Positions 16,815-25,085 are shown, counted from the stretch's first letter. The stretch is 64,000 bases of DNA from T1Sed10-7 sp041685505 (GCA_041685505.1 JAWLFQ010000002.1:1-64000), one strand, 5' to 3'. The notes: generated by a model not told the origin, from the letters alone. Numbers and translations are program-made.

Positions 16815-17375
16815 TCAGACCTCCATCAGTTCCTGCTCCTTGGCCTCGAGCGCCTTGTCGATGCGCGCCACCCGCTCTCCGGTCATCGACTCGAGCTGCT
16901 TGGTGTAGCGGTCGTGCTCGTCGGCACCGACATCACCCTCGTCCTCGAGCTTCTGCATGGCGTCGCGCGCGCTGCGTCGGACGTTGCGCACCGCGACCTT
17001 GCCGTCCTCCGCCGCCGCCTTGGCCATCTTGATGTACTCCTTGCGGCGCTCCTCGGTCAGCTCCGGGAACACGCACCGGATGGTGCCACCGTCGTTGGCC
17101 GGGTTCAGGCCGAGGTCGGCATCACGGATGGCCTTCTCGATCTGGTTCACCGAGCTCTTGTCGAAGGGGTTGACCAGCAGCATCCGGGGCTCGGGCACGG
17201 AGAAGTTCGCCAGCTGCTGCAGGGGCGTGGGCGTGCCGTAGTACTCGACCATGACCCGGTTGAGCAGCTGGGGATTGGCCCGGCCGGTGCGGATCCCCGC
17301 GAAGTCCTCGCTGACCTTCTCCACCGCCTGGTCCATACGGTGTCCGGCGTCACGCACGATGTCGTCGAGGCTCAT
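16815..17375 (-). CDS. frr: Ribosome-recycling factor
   Basis: RRF splits post-termination ribosomes together with EF-G. The 186 residues match the family length. Recognisable parts are the N-terminal helix with RMDQAVEKVSEDFAGIRTGRA, the YYGTPTPLQQLANFSVPEPR segment at the domain hinge, the IEKAIRDADLGLNPANDG stretch, and the C-terminal helix RNVRRSARDAMQKLE. The ATG start follows a strong GAGGAGG box. It stands 44 bases behind pyrH in the conserved rpsB-tsf-pyrH-frr order. Confidence 0.97.
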   Translation of the reverse strand: MSLDDIVRDAGHRMDQAVEKVSEDFAGIRTGRANPQLLNRVMVEYYGTPTPLQQLANFSVPEPRMLLVNPFDKSSVNQIEKAIRDADLGLNPANDGGTIRCVFPELTEERRKEYIKMAKAAAEDGKVAVRNVRRSARDAMQKLEDEGDVGADEHDRYTKQLESMTGERVARIDKALEAKEQELMEV

Positions 17376-17419
17376 CGCGTCCTCCTCATGGCTCCCGGCC
17401 GTGGCCGGGGTCGGGGTCG

Positions 17420-18157
17420 TCAGGTGGTCGGGACGGGGAGTACGAGGGTGCCGACGGGCTCGCCGCGCACGACGCGGCGGATGTTGCCCTCGCGCAGGAG
17501 TTCGAACACCACGATCGGCAGGGCGTTGTCCATGCACAGCGAGATCGCCGTGGCATCCATGACCTTCAGGCCCTGGTTCAACACCGAGAGGAAGTCGATC
17601 TCGTCGTAGCGGGCCGCCGTGACGTCCCGCTTGGGATCGCGGTCGTAGACGCCGTCGACCTGGGTGCCCTTCAGGATGGCGTCGGCCCCGATCTCGAGGG
17701 CGCGCTGTGCGGCGGTGGTGTCGGTGGTGAAGTACGGCGCACCGAGACCCGCGGCGAAGATGACGACACGCCCCTTCTCGAGGTGGCGCATCGCGCGGCG
17801 GCGGATGTAGGGCTCCGCGAGCTCCTGCATGGCCACGGCGGTCTGGGTCCGGGTCTCGACGCCGGCCTTCTCCAGCGCGTCCTGCAGGGCCAGCGCGTTG
17901 ATGACCGTGGCCAGCATGCCCATGTGGTCCGCCGAGGATCGGTCCATCCCGGACGCTGCGGGCGAGTTGCCCCGGAAGATGTTCCCTCCGCCGACGACGA
18001 TGCCGATCTCCGTACCGTCGCTCGACTGCAGCTCGGCGATCTCGTCGGCGACCTGCCGCACGATGCGTGGGTCGATACCACCCTTGACCTCGGGGTCGGA
18101 GAAGGCCTCTCCCGACAGCTTGAGCAGCACACGCTGCAGTGGCGCTCGCTGTGTCAC
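17420..18157 (-). CDS. pyrH: UMP kinase
   Basis: PyrH phosphorylates UMP to UDP and belongs to the amino-acid-kinase fold. Visible are VLLKLSGEAF at the N-terminus, VVGGGNIFRG near residue 55, DHMGMLATVINALAL near 77, the GLGAPYFTTDTTAAQRALEI motif near 138, and VDGVYDRDPKRD near 168. The 245 residues are a normal length. The GTG start follows GAGGTGG. Between tsf and this gene is a 93-base gap with a possible attenuator stem and a -10-like TAGGCT box. Confidence 0.97.
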   Translation of the reverse strand: MTQRAPLQRVLLKLSGEAFSDPEVKGGIDPRIVRQVADEIAELQSSDGTEIGIVVGGGNIFRGNSPAASGMDRSSADHMGMLATVINALALQDALEKAGVETRTQTAVAMQELAEPYIRRRAMRHLEKGRVVIFAAGLGAPYFTTDTTAAQRALEIGADAILKGTQVDGVYDRDPKRDVTAARYDEIDFLSVLNQGLKVMDATAISLCMDNALPIVVFELLREGNIRRVVRGEPVGTLVLPVPTT

Positions 18158-18181
18158 CGTCCACCTCGTCGTCGCCGAAGA

Positions 18182-18231
18182 GGCCGTGGCCCGACCCCGG
18201 CAGAGGAGCCTAGCGGTGCCGCGCCACGGCC
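18182..18231 (-). terminator. Stem between tsf and pyrH
   Basis: A perfect 9-bp inverted repeat (18182-18190 with 18223-18231) encloses 32 bases that include a -10-like TAGGCT box (18207-18212) on the minus strand. It could act as a partial terminator for tsf with a new promoter for pyrH; the long loop makes this uncertain. Confidence 0.3.
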
Positions 18232-18250
18232 CGGGCCGCGGCGGGACCGC

Positions 18251-18862
18251 TCAGGCGCCGACCTCGAAACGCGCGAAGCGGGCGACCTCGAGCTTCTCGC
18301 CCACGGTGGCCTGGACCTCGCTGATGGCCTGCGCCACGGTCCGGTCGCCGTCGAGGACGAAGGGCTGGTTGAGCAGCACCCACTCCTCGTAGACCTTCTT
18401 GACCTTGCCGTCGACGATGCGCTCGACGATGTGCTCCGGCTTGCCCTGGTCGAGGGCCTCCTTGCGGGCGAACTCCCGCTCCTTGTCCAGCAGGGCGGGA
18501 TCGACCTGGTCCTCGCTGACCACCAGCGGCTTCGCCGCCGCGATGTGCATCGCCAGGTCCTTGGCCAGCTTCTGGACCGCGTCGGCCTTGGCCACGAAGT
18601 CGGTCTCGCAGGACAGCTGGAGCATGACCCCCACCTTCGCGGGCATGCCCGGGGTCGGCGCGTGGAGGTAGGTGTGCACCAGGCCCTCGGACGCGGTGCG
18701 GTCGGCCGCGCGGGCGTCCATCTTGGCGCCCGTGCGCTCACGGACGAGCTCGGCGGCTCTGTCCATGTCGCCATCGGCGTCGACGAGGGCCTTCTTGCAG
18801 GCCATCATCGGGGCGTTGGTCAGCTCACGGAGCTGCTTGACGTCTGCAGCGGTGATCGCCAC
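18251..18862 (-). CDS. tsf: Translation elongation factor Ts (short form)
   Basis: EF-Ts exchanges GDP for GTP on EF-Tu. The N-terminal UBA-like domain reads DVKQLRELTNAPMMACKKAL with the invariant core, and the TDFVAKADAVQKLAKDLAMHIA stretch that contacts EF-Tu is near residue 88. At 203 residues it is much shorter than E. coli EF-Ts (283): after DKEREFARKEALDQGKPEHI it ends with one C-terminal block, VYEEWVLLNQPFVLDGDRTV, so only one core subdomain is present as in Thermus-type proteins. GTG start with a GAGGAGG box. Directly behind rpsB. Confidence 0.96.
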   Translation of the reverse strand: MAITAADVKQLRELTNAPMMACKKALVDADGDMDRAAELVRERTGAKMDARAADRTASEGLVHTYLHAPTPGMPAKVGVMLQLSCETDFVAKADAVQKLAKDLAMHIAAAKPLVVSEDQVDPALLDKEREFARKEALDQGKPEHIVERIVDGKVKKVYEEWVLLNQPFVLDGDRTVAQAISEVQATVGEKLEVARFARFEVGA

Positions 18863-18908
18863 GGGGTCCTCCTCGGACGGGTGCCCGGCACGTGCGGGCG
18901 TGAGTGGT

Positions 18909-18930
18909 GGGCGGGGCCGTGGCCCCGCCC
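18909..18930 (-). terminator. Hairpin between rpsB and tsf
   Basis: A perfect 10-bp GC-only inverted repeat (GGGCGGGGCC / GGCCCCGCCC) with two central bases, 18 bases after the rpsB stop. In E. coli a hairpin at the same place partly terminates transcription so that tsf is made in smaller amounts than rpsB; the same role is inferred here. Confidence 0.55.
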
Positions 18931-18948
18931 GATGTGGTGGGGACGGCC

Positions 18949-19860
18949 TCAGCCCTCGGAGCCGGTGGATCCGGGCTCCGCCGGCTGGGCCGGGGGCGGC
19001 GTGGCAGCCGGGGTGCTGTCCTCACCTGCGGCCCGGGTGGCCTGCTCGGCGGCCTGCTGCCGCTCGAGCTCGATCTCCCACTCCGCCTTCGGCTCGGATG
19101 CGGCGGCCCCGCTGTCCGCCGACTCCGTGGCCTTGAGCGCCTGCTCGCGCAGCTCCTCGTCGGGCGAGCGCGAGGCACGCAGCAGCAGCCCGTCGGCGCA
19201 GGCGTCGGCGACGATACGGGTCAGCAGCGCGGAGCTCCGGATGGCGTCGTCGTTGCCGGGGATCGGGTACTGGACGACGTCGGGGTCGCAGTTGGTGTCC
19301 AGGATGCCGATGACCGGGATGTTGAGCCGGTTGGCCTCCTTGACCGCGATCTCCTCGATGACGGTGTCGACGACCCAGACGGCGTCGGGCAGCTTGCCCA
19401 TCTCACGGATGCCGCCGAGGTTGGTCTGGAGCTTCTCGCGTTCCCGCTCGAGCTGCAGCACCTCCTTCTTCGGCAGCAACTCGAAGGTGCCCGAGGCCTC
19501 CATGGCCTCCAGCTCCTTCAGCCGCCCGATCCGGGACTTGATCGTCTCGAAGTTGGTGAGCATGCCGCCCATCCAGCGTTCGGTGATGTAGGGCATCCCG
19601 ACGCGCGTGGCCTGGTACTCGATGGTCTCACGGGCCTGCTTCTTGGTGCCCACGAACAGCACCGTGCCGCCCTTGGCGACCAGGTCGCGGGTGAAGCTGT
19701 ACGCCTTCTCGATGTGCTGCACCGTCTGGCGCAGGTCGATGACGTAGATCCCACCGCGCTCGCCGTAGATGAAGCGTCGCATCTTGGGGTTCCAGCGCCG
19801 GGTCTGGTGTCCGAAGTGGACACCTGCCTCGAGCAGCTGGCGCATGCTGGTGACGGCCAC
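18949..19860 (-). CDS. rpsB: 30S ribosomal protein S2
   Basis: S2 joins the 30S subunit late, next to S1 and the mRNA path. Core motifs: MRQLLEAGVHFGHQTRRWNPKM at the N-terminus, YIYGERGG-like FIYGERGGIYVIDL, KKQARETIEYQATRVGMPYI, RWMGGMLTNFETI and the CDPDVVQYPIPGNDDAIRS box near residue 190. The last ~70 residues are an acidic, Ala/Pro-rich tail (about 235-303) not needed for the fold. GTG start with a perfect AGGAGG box; the long upstream stretch holds two hairpins and a -10 box and may be an S2 leader. Confidence 0.97.
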   Translation of the reverse strand: MAVTSMRQLLEAGVHFGHQTRRWNPKMRRFIYGERGGIYVIDLRQTVQHIEKAYSFTRDLVAKGGTVLFVGTKKQARETIEYQATRVGMPYITERWMGGMLTNFETIKSRIGRLKELEAMEASGTFELLPKKEVLQLEREREKLQTNLGGIREMGKLPDAVWVVDTVIEEIAVKEANRLNIPVIGILDTNCDPDVVQYPIPGNDDAIRSSALLTRIVADACADGLLLRASRSPDEELREQALKATESADSGAAASEPKAEWEIELERQQAAEQATRAAGEDSTPAATPPPAQPAEPGSTGSEG

Positions 19861-19974
19861 TGCGTTCCTCCTGGGTTCGGTTGGTCCTCCGCCCACGTCC
19901 TCCGGGTCCGGGGCGCGGCCGTGTGGCCGGGCCCCCGGGTGCGGCCCACCCCGCGTCATGCAGGGCACCGGGGC

Positions 19975-19990
19975 CGCCCGTCAGCGGGCG
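19975..19990 (-). ncRNA. Tetraloop hairpin in the rpsB leader
   Basis: A perfect 6-bp stem CGCCCG/CGGGCG with a CUGA loop in the transcript, 115 bases before the rpsB start. With the second stem at 20055-20072 it may form part of a regulatory leader for S2 autocontrol; this is inference. Confidence 0.3.
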
Positions 19991-20054
19991 TGTGTGATGG
20001 GTTGCTGTCGGCGGGGCGCGCAGTGCGGCTGCACCCCGGCTCCTGGGCGGACGG

Positions 20055-20072
20055 TCACCACGTCGGTGGTGA
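20055..20072 (-). ncRNA. Hairpin behind the lipase gene / in the rpsB leader
   Basis: A perfect 7-bp stem TCACCAC/GTGGTGA with a four-base loop, 49 bases after the stop of the upstream M23-lipase gene. It could terminate that gene or belong to the 5' leader of rpsB. Confidence 0.35.
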
Positions 20073-20120
20073 TCCTCCTCGCACGGGAAGAGGTCCGACC
20101 AGCGCGGCCGGACCCGTGGG

Positions 20121-21854
20121 TCAGGGTAGCGGCGTCGCCGGCGGTGTGCGGATGCCCGGTGCACGCCACAGGCCCCACAGGTGCAGCACGCGCGCGGCGG
20201 TCGCACCCAGGTTGCCGAGCTCGCCGCCGACCACCGTGGGCACGTGGCCCGGGCTGGCGACGACCTCCTCGCCCGCCAGGAAGCGCCAGGTGACCTCGCG
20301 CACGGCCTCGGTCTCCAGCACCGAGCTGTGACCGCCGGGCAGGACGCGATGGTCGATGACGGGACCGTCGGTGCCCGGGATCGTGCCGGGGAGACGGTCG
20401 AGGCGCCCCCCGAAGCCGTGGGCGCTGTCCGGACCGGCCGGATGGCGCGCACGGTGGGGGGTGACGACCGGGTCACGGCTGCCTCCGATGGTCAGAAGGC
20501 GCGTCCCCATCGCCAAGGGCCCCGCACCACCGGCGCCCACCGCCCGCTCCCAGGCACGGATCAACGCCGTGGTGTGGTCGCTGCCCGCTGCCAGCTGCCC
20601 GATGGCGGTGGCATCCAGGGGCAACCGCGCCCCGCCGGAGCCCACACGTGCACCGACGGCGCGGGCGACCGGACCGAGCAGCACGTCCGCGGCGAGCACC
20701 TCACCGACCACAGCCAGGTCCGAGCCCCTGAGCGGCGAGCCGATGGTGACCACGTGACCGATGGGCGGGAGGGTGGTGTCGTAGGGATCGTGATGTTCGA
20801 GCAGGTAGTGGAGGATCACCACCCCGCCCATGGAGTGGCCGATCAGATCGACCGCCCTGCCCGGTTCCCGGATCGCCTGTGCCCTGAGCTGCTCGGCGAG
20901 CAGGGCAGCCGCAGGACCCGGGCCCTGCCAGGTGTGCTCCGGTCCGTAGGGCTGCTGGTCACGGCGGGGATCGTCGTCGATCCCCGGTGCCGCCACGCGT
21001 CCGGCGTAGGAGAAGGCGGTCACGCTGCCCGGGTCGTAGCCGAGGTGGTCGGCGTCGAGCACCTCCGTGCGGGAGGAGGAGGCCAGGCCGGGGAGCACGA
21101 CGAGGTGGTTGGGGTTCGGCGCGACGGCGAAGCCGGGCTCCTCGGCCACCGGGCTCGCGGCGGTGAACGCGCCGGCCATCCGGCCACCTGCCCAGGGCTC
21201 GTAGGCGTGCACCTGGTGGTCCGTGCCCTGCCACCGTCCCCCACCGACCAGGCTGGGGCGCCGCTGGTCCGCACCGAGCAGCGAGAGCGGGTCGATGTAG
21301 CTGCCGGTGCGGTCGCGGGCACCCCAGTGCAGCCCCACGTGCTGGCTGACGCCGCCGTGGCCGCCGGCAGCCAGCACGCCGAGCACCGCGCCGGCGTGCA
21401 CGGCCTGCCCCCGGCTCACCCGCAGCGAGCGCAGCGGCCCGTAGGTGGTGACGTGGCCGTCCGGGTGCGCGACGCTCACCCAGCCACGGCCGGCGACGGG
21501 CCCGGCGAAACCGACGGTGCCCAGCGCCGCGGCGCGGACCGGATCGCCCACATCGACCGCGAGATCGACGCCCCGATGCCCGGCCCCGAAGGCGCTCTCC
21601 GGCGGGTCGAAGGCGCGCTGCACGCTGCCGTCGACCGGTCGCCGGTAGCGCACGGCGATGCCGAGGTCGGGTGCCCAGCCGGGCACGTGCGGATCGACGG
21701 CCGCGCCGGCATGCAGGGGGCTGCGCGGTGCGGGCCCGTCGGCAGCCGCGGGCAGCGCGGCCATGAGCACCAGGAGCACGACCGACGCGGCGACCGGTCG
21801 GACGGTGTGCCGGGCTGGACGCGCCGGGGGCCGCTGCGAGAGGACAGGATCCAT
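20121..21854 (-). CDS. Secreted fusion: degenerate M23 (LytM) domain plus alpha/beta-hydrolase lipase domain
   Basis: The 577 residues start with a Sec signal peptide (hydrophobic core VAASVVLLVLMAALPAAA, likely cut near residue 38). Residues ~65-195 are an M23/LytM fold: HRGVDLAVD (His93, Asp97) and LHWGARD (His176) supply zinc ligands, but the usual TxYxHL is TTYGPL and HLH is GLH, so both extra active-site histidines are absent. Residues ~245-577 are a lipase-like hydrolase with DLIGHSMGGVV (Ser341), SRDPV (Asp461) and PGGHSS (His509), a complete triad. A LytM-type gene beside rpsB is usual in actinobacteria; the lipase half is not. The ATG start has a GGAGG box. Probable role: envelope-bound esterase; substrate unknown. 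Confidence 0.85.
   Translation of the reverse strand: MDPVLSQRPPARPARHTVRPVAASVVLLVLMAALPAAADGPAPRSPLHAGAAVDPHVPGWAPDLGIAVRYRRPVDGSVQRAFDPPESAFGAGHRGVDLAVDVGDPVRAAALGTVGFAGPVAGRGWVSVAHPDGHVTTYGPLRSLRVSRGQAVHAGAVLGVLAAGGHGGVSQHVGLHWGARDRTGSYIDPLSLLGADQRRPSLVGGGRWQGTDHQVHAYEPWAGGRMAGAFTAASPVAEEPGFAVAPNPNHLVVLPGLASSSRTEVLDADHLGYDPGSVTAFSYAGRVAAPGIDDDPRRDQQPYGPEHTWQGPGPAAALLAEQLRAQAIREPGRAVDLIGHSMGGVVILHYLLEHHDPYDTTLPPIGHVVTIGSPLRGSDLAVVGEVLAADVLLGPVARAVGARVGSGGARLPLDATAIGQLAAGSDHTTALIRAWERAVGAGGAGPLAMGTRLLTIGGSRDPVVTPHRARHPAGPDSAHGFGGRLDRLPGTIPGTDGPVIDHRVLPGGHSSVLETEAVREVTWRFLAGEEVVASPGHVPTVVGGELGNLGATAARVLHLWGLWRAPGIRTPPATPLP
20123..20128 (-). promoter_or_regulatory. Candidate -10 box for rpsB
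   Basis: TACCCT in the context GCTACCCTGACC on the minus strand, overlapping the last codons of the upstream gene. The same 12 bases recur at the -10 position upstream of the DUF177 gene (42433-42438). No clear -35 box was identified. Confidence 0.35.
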
Positions 21855-21958
21855 GGGCACGCCTCCGTGCCCCCGGGGTACGCGATCGACGCACCCTACG
21901 GAGCCGCGGACGCCCCTCGGCGACGGGGTGACGCGCGGCTGTGGACAGCCCGGAGCGA

Positions 21959-22738
21959 TCAGCCCCTGATCGCCTCGCCGAGCTTGGTCCTGAGGCTCAG
22001 GACCGCCTTGGTGTGGATCTGGCACACACGCGACTCGGTCACCCCGAGGACGTCACCCACCTGCGCCAGGGTCATCCCCTCGAAGTAGTACAGCCCGAGC
22101 ACGGTCTGCTCGCGTTCGGTCAACCGGGTCAGGGTCTCCCGCAACAGCCGCTTGGTCTCCGCGTCGTCGAGGGTCTCCTCCGGCAGGGAGGCCGTCAGAT
22201 CCTGCAGCGTGTCGACCAGGGTGATGCGATCGCCCTCACCGACGTCGAGGACCTCGTCGAGCGCGGCGATCGAGGTCATCGACATCCGCGCCAGGGTGTC
22301 CTGGAGTTCCTCCAGGCTCCACCCGAGCTCCTCCGCGAGTTCCTCGTCGCTGGGGGTGCGCTTGCGTTCGGCCTCGAGTCGTTGCATGGCCGTCTCGACC
22401 TGGCGTGCGCGGGTGCGGACCGAGCGGGGCACCCAGTCGACGCTGCGCAGCTCGTCGATGATCGCACCGCGGATGCGTGCGACCGCGTAGGTCTCGAACT
22501 TGTAGCCCCGCTCCGGCTCGAACTTCTCGATGGCGTCCATCAACCCGAAGATGCCGTAGCTGACCAGGTCGGCGTGCTCGACGTGCGCCGGCATCCCCAC
22601 GGCGACGCGGCCAGCCACGTACTTCACCAGGGGCGCGTAGTGGATGATGAGCTGCTCGCGGACGGCCGGATCCCGGTCGCGGATGTAGGCCGCCCACAGT
22701 GCGGCGACCTCGCTCTCGGTGATCGCGGTCGTGCTCAC
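21959..22738 (-). CDS. whiG: RNA polymerase sigma factor of the WhiG/FliA family
   Basis: A 259-residue sigma-28-type factor with regions 2 to 4 in order: region 2 VKYVAGRVAVGMPAHVEHADL and YGIFGLMDAIEKFEPERGYKF, then the family box TYAVARIRGAIIDELRSVDW, region 3 with RKRTPSDEELAEELGW, and region 4 LTEREQTVLGLYYFEGMTL with a final helix-turn-helix QVGDVLGVTESRVCQIHTKA. In Streptomyces the protein at this locus (WhiG) directs sporulation genes; in motile relatives it directs flagellar genes. No flagellar gene or anti-sigma factor is in the window, so the regulon is unknown. GTG start with GAGGAG five bases upstream. Confidence 0.92.
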   Translation of the reverse strand: MSTTAITESEVAALWAAYIRDRDPAVREQLIIHYAPLVKYVAGRVAVGMPAHVEHADLVSYGIFGLMDAIEKFEPERGYKFETYAVARIRGAIIDELRSVDWVPRSVRTRARQVETAMQRLEAERKRTPSDEELAEELGWSLEELQDTLARMSMTSIAALDEVLDVGEGDRITLVDTLQDLTASLPEETLDDAETKRLLRETLTRLTEREQTVLGLYYFEGMTLAQVGDVLGVTESRVCQIHTKAVLSLRTKLGEAIRG

Positions 22739-22795
22739 GCCCGCTCCTCGCACCCCGCTGCGGGGATGCTTCGATGTGCCGGCCCCGGCCTCGTG

Positions 22796-22801
22796 AGCCT
22801 A
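22796..22801 (-). promoter_or_regulatory. Candidate -10 box before the WhiG-type sigma gene
   Basis: TAGGCT on the minus strand, formed partly by the xerC stop codon, ~57 bases before the sigma-factor start. The same hexamer appears upstream of five other genes in the window. Confidence 0.25.
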
Positions 22802-23827
22802 GTCACGCTCCGCCACCGTATCGGAGCTGTCCGGCCTGACGGCCGGCGTACGAGCGCGGGGATGGGCGGCAGCATGCGCCTCCTGGAGTTGGCCGCGTGA
22901 CAGATGGGTGTAGCGCTGGGTGGTCGCCAGGGAGGCGTGGCCGAGCAGCTCCTGGACCTGGCGCAGGTCGGCGCCACCCTCGAGCAGGTGGGTCGCCATG
23001 CTGTGTCGCAGGGTGTGGGGTGTGACGTGCCCGAGACCCGCGCGCCGGGCGGCACGTGCCACGACCTCCCGCGCACCGCGCGGCTGTAGTGGGTGCCCCC
23101 GCGCGGTCAGCAGCAGCACGTCGGGCGTGCCGGCACCCGTCAGCAGCGGACGACCCGCACCGAGGTAGCGCCGTACCACCTCGACAGCCGGATCCCCGAG
23201 GGGCACGATGCGTTGCTTGCCTCCCTTGCCTGCCAGCGTCACCAGCTGCTGTTCGAGGTCGAGGGCGCTGAGCGGCAGCGGGCACAGCTCCCCGATGCGG
23301 GCGCCCGCCCCGTACAGCAGCTCGAGCAGCGCGCGATCGCGCAGGGAGACGGGATCGTCACCGTCGACGGTGTCCAGGAGCGTGGCGACCTGATCCACGC
23401 GCAGCACCCGTGGCAGATGACGGCCCTGCTTCGGCGAGGCGAGGGTCGCCGCCGGATCGCGGTCCACCATCCCGCGCCGCAGCAGCAACCGGAAGCAGCT
23501 CCGCAGGCTGGAGGCCCGCCGCGCCGCGGTGCTGCGGGCGTAGCCCCGCGCCTGGAGCTCGGCGAGGTAGCGCCGCAGGATGCGCACGTCCACGTCCCGG
23601 GGCGTGGTGATCCCCCACTCGATGCAGGTGCGGGCGAGGTCCTCGACGTCGCGCCGGTAGGCGGCCACGGTGTTCTCGCGGCGTCCGAGCTCGCCCTCGA
23701 CGTGGGTGACCAGGGTGGTGATCGCCAGGTGCCAGGCAGGCGTCAGATCGTCGTCGGCACCGCCCCTCGACACAGCTTCGGGCGCCACGGTCGCGGTGGC
23801 GGCGGTTGCAGCGGTGACGGTGGGCAC
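22799..23827 (-). CDS. xerC: Tyrosine recombinase XerC-like
   Basis: XerC/XerD-type recombinases resolve chromosome dimers at dif. The N-terminal SAM-like domain reads NTVAAYRRDVEDLARTC. The catalytic set is complete in the C-terminal half (numbered from this start): Arg177 in GAGARIGEL, Lys201 in TLAGKGGKQR, His271 and Arg274 in TPHTLRHSMATH, His297 in LGHASLATT, and Tyr306 in TTQRYTHLS. Length is 342. The start is not certain; a GTG 18 codons upstream would overlap dprA, and neither has a strong ribosome-binding site. It stands in the fixed dprA-xerC-whiG order, so it is a housekeeping recombinase, not a mobile-element integrase. Confidence 0.88.
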   Translation of the reverse strand: MPTVTAATAATATVAPEAVSRGGADDDLTPAWHLAITTLVTHVEGELGRRENTVAAYRRDVEDLARTCIEWGITTPRDVDVRILRRYLAELQARGYARSTAARRASSLRSCFRLLLRRGMVDRDPAATLASPKQGRHLPRVLRVDQVATLLDTVDGDDPVSLRDRALLELLYGAGARIGELCPLPLSALDLEQQLVTLAGKGGKQRIVPLGDPAVEVVRRYLGAGRPLLTGAGTPDVLLLTARGHPLQPRGAREVVARAARRAGLGHVTPHTLRHSMATHLLEGGADLRQVQELLGHASLATTQRYTHLSRGQLQEAHAAAHPRARTPAVRPDSSDTVAERD

Positions 23828-23858
23828 GCGGTGAGCCTGTGCGCTGTCGTGACGGAAG

Positions 23859-25085
23859 TCAAGGCGGCGGACCGCCCGCACGAGCCGGCCGACGCTGCAG
23901 CACCACGCCCTCCGGCCCCTCGCTGATCTCGCCGGCGATCTGTGCCCGCGTCAACGCCGCGAGGACCGCACCCGCACCGACCCCGGCGCGCTCGAGGAGC
24001 ACGTCCACGGGCACCGCCCGGGGCCAGGCTGCGGCCAGCACCGCGTGGACGGCCCGGGGCAGCACGGTCACGATCGCAGCAGCGTCGCCCGCATCCAGCT
24101 GCTGGGAGCTGGCGCGGGCATCGAGCCGCGCGGTCGTGGCCGGGATCGACGGGGGCGAGGGGGACGCGGACGCCATGGCGTCCAGCAGATCCTCGGGACC
24201 CGTACACGGATGTGCCCCTTCACCGAGCAGCCGGTTCGGCGCCACGGAGCCGCTCGCACGTACGTCTCCGGGGACGGCGAGCACGGTCCGACCGCGCTCC
24301 AGTGCGGCCGTGGCCGTCAGCAGCGCACCTGAGCGGTCGCCGCCCTCGACCACCACCACCACGTCCGCCAGCCCTGCGACGATGCGGTTGCGGGCACGCA
24401 CCACCCCCGCACGGGGCGCGACATCGGGGAACTGCTCGGACAGCACCCCACCGCCCTGCGCCCGGATGTCCTCGAACAGCCCGCCGGCACGCGCGTGGCC
24501 ACGCGGGTAATCGACGTTGTGACCGCAGCCGAGGACCACGCTGGTCCCCCCGACGGTGGCCAGGGCCGCCCGGTGGGCGGCGGCGTCGATGCCGATCGCC
24601 CCGCCGGAGACCACGTGCGCCCCGGCATGACCGGCAGCCTCGGCCAGCCAGGACGTCACACCCCTGCCGTAGCTGCTCGCCCGGCGCGAGCCGACCACCG
24701 CCACGGTGGGACGGTCCGCAGGTGGGGCACCCGCGGTCGCCAGCAGGACCGGGCCGTCGGTGTCGGGCCAGCCCTCGGCCAGCCGCCGGGGGTAGCCGGG
24801 ATCACCTACCACGCTGAGCACGCACCCGCGCTGTGCCCAGCTCGCCACCGGTGCCCGCGCATGCCGCAGATCATCCTGGTCGAGCTGCGCACCCACGGCC
24901 CGGCGCAGCCGCACGCCAGGTTCCTGGTCCGCGGGGGTGGCCGCCAGGTGACGGCGCAGTGCGTCGAGGCTGCGGCGGGGCCGCACAGCCCAACCGATCA
25001 CCACCGCGACCAACTCCGGGTCGGTGCCCGGCGCGGACACCGTCGCACAGGCCCGGGTCAGGCGGGCGAGGCCGTCATCGCTCAT
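23859..25085 (-). CDS. dprA: DNA-processing protein DprA
   Basis: DprA loads RecA onto single-stranded DNA during natural transformation. The Rossmann-like core is complete: VAVVGSRRASSYGRGVTSWL near residue 130, VSGGAIGIDAAAHRAAL near 160, TSVVLGCGHNVDYPRGH, GGGVLSEQFPDVAPRAGVVRARNRI near 220 and VVVVEGGDRSGALLTA. The C-terminal ~90 residues hold a winged-helix-like domain. Length is 408. The ATG overlaps the comM stop (ATGA). Together with comM it suggests a DNA-uptake or recombination function, though no other competence gene lies in the window. Confidence 0.95.
   Translation of the reverse strand: MSDDGLARLTRACATVSAPGTDPELVAVVIGWAVRPRRSLDALRRHLAATPADQEPGVRLRRAVGAQLDQDDLRHARAPVASWAQRGCVLSVVGDPGYPRRLAEGWPDTDGPVLLATAGAPPADRPTVAVVGSRRASSYGRGVTSWLAEAAGHAGAHVVSGGAIGIDAAAHRAALATVGGTSVVLGCGHNVDYPRGHARAGGLFEDIRAQGGGVLSEQFPDVAPRAGVVRARNRIVAGLADVVVVVEGGDRSGALLTATAALERGRTVLAVPGDVRASGSVAPNRLLGEGAHPCTGPEDLLDAMASASPSPPSIPATTARLDARASSQQLDAGDAAAIVTVLPRAVHAVLAAAWPRAVPVDVLLERAGVGAGAVLAALTRAQIAGEISEGPEGVVLQRRPARAGGPPP

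Noticed and set aside
18182..18231. Riboswitch between tsf and pyrH
   Set aside because: Only one simple stem with a 32-base loop; no known riboswitch core was seen, so it is listed only as a weak attenuator candidate.
22799..23827. Tyrosine recombinase as sign of a mobile element or prophage
   Set aside because: Its neighbours (dprA upstream, whiG-type sigma downstream) are the fixed chromosomal setting of XerC; no attachment sites or phage genes are visible.
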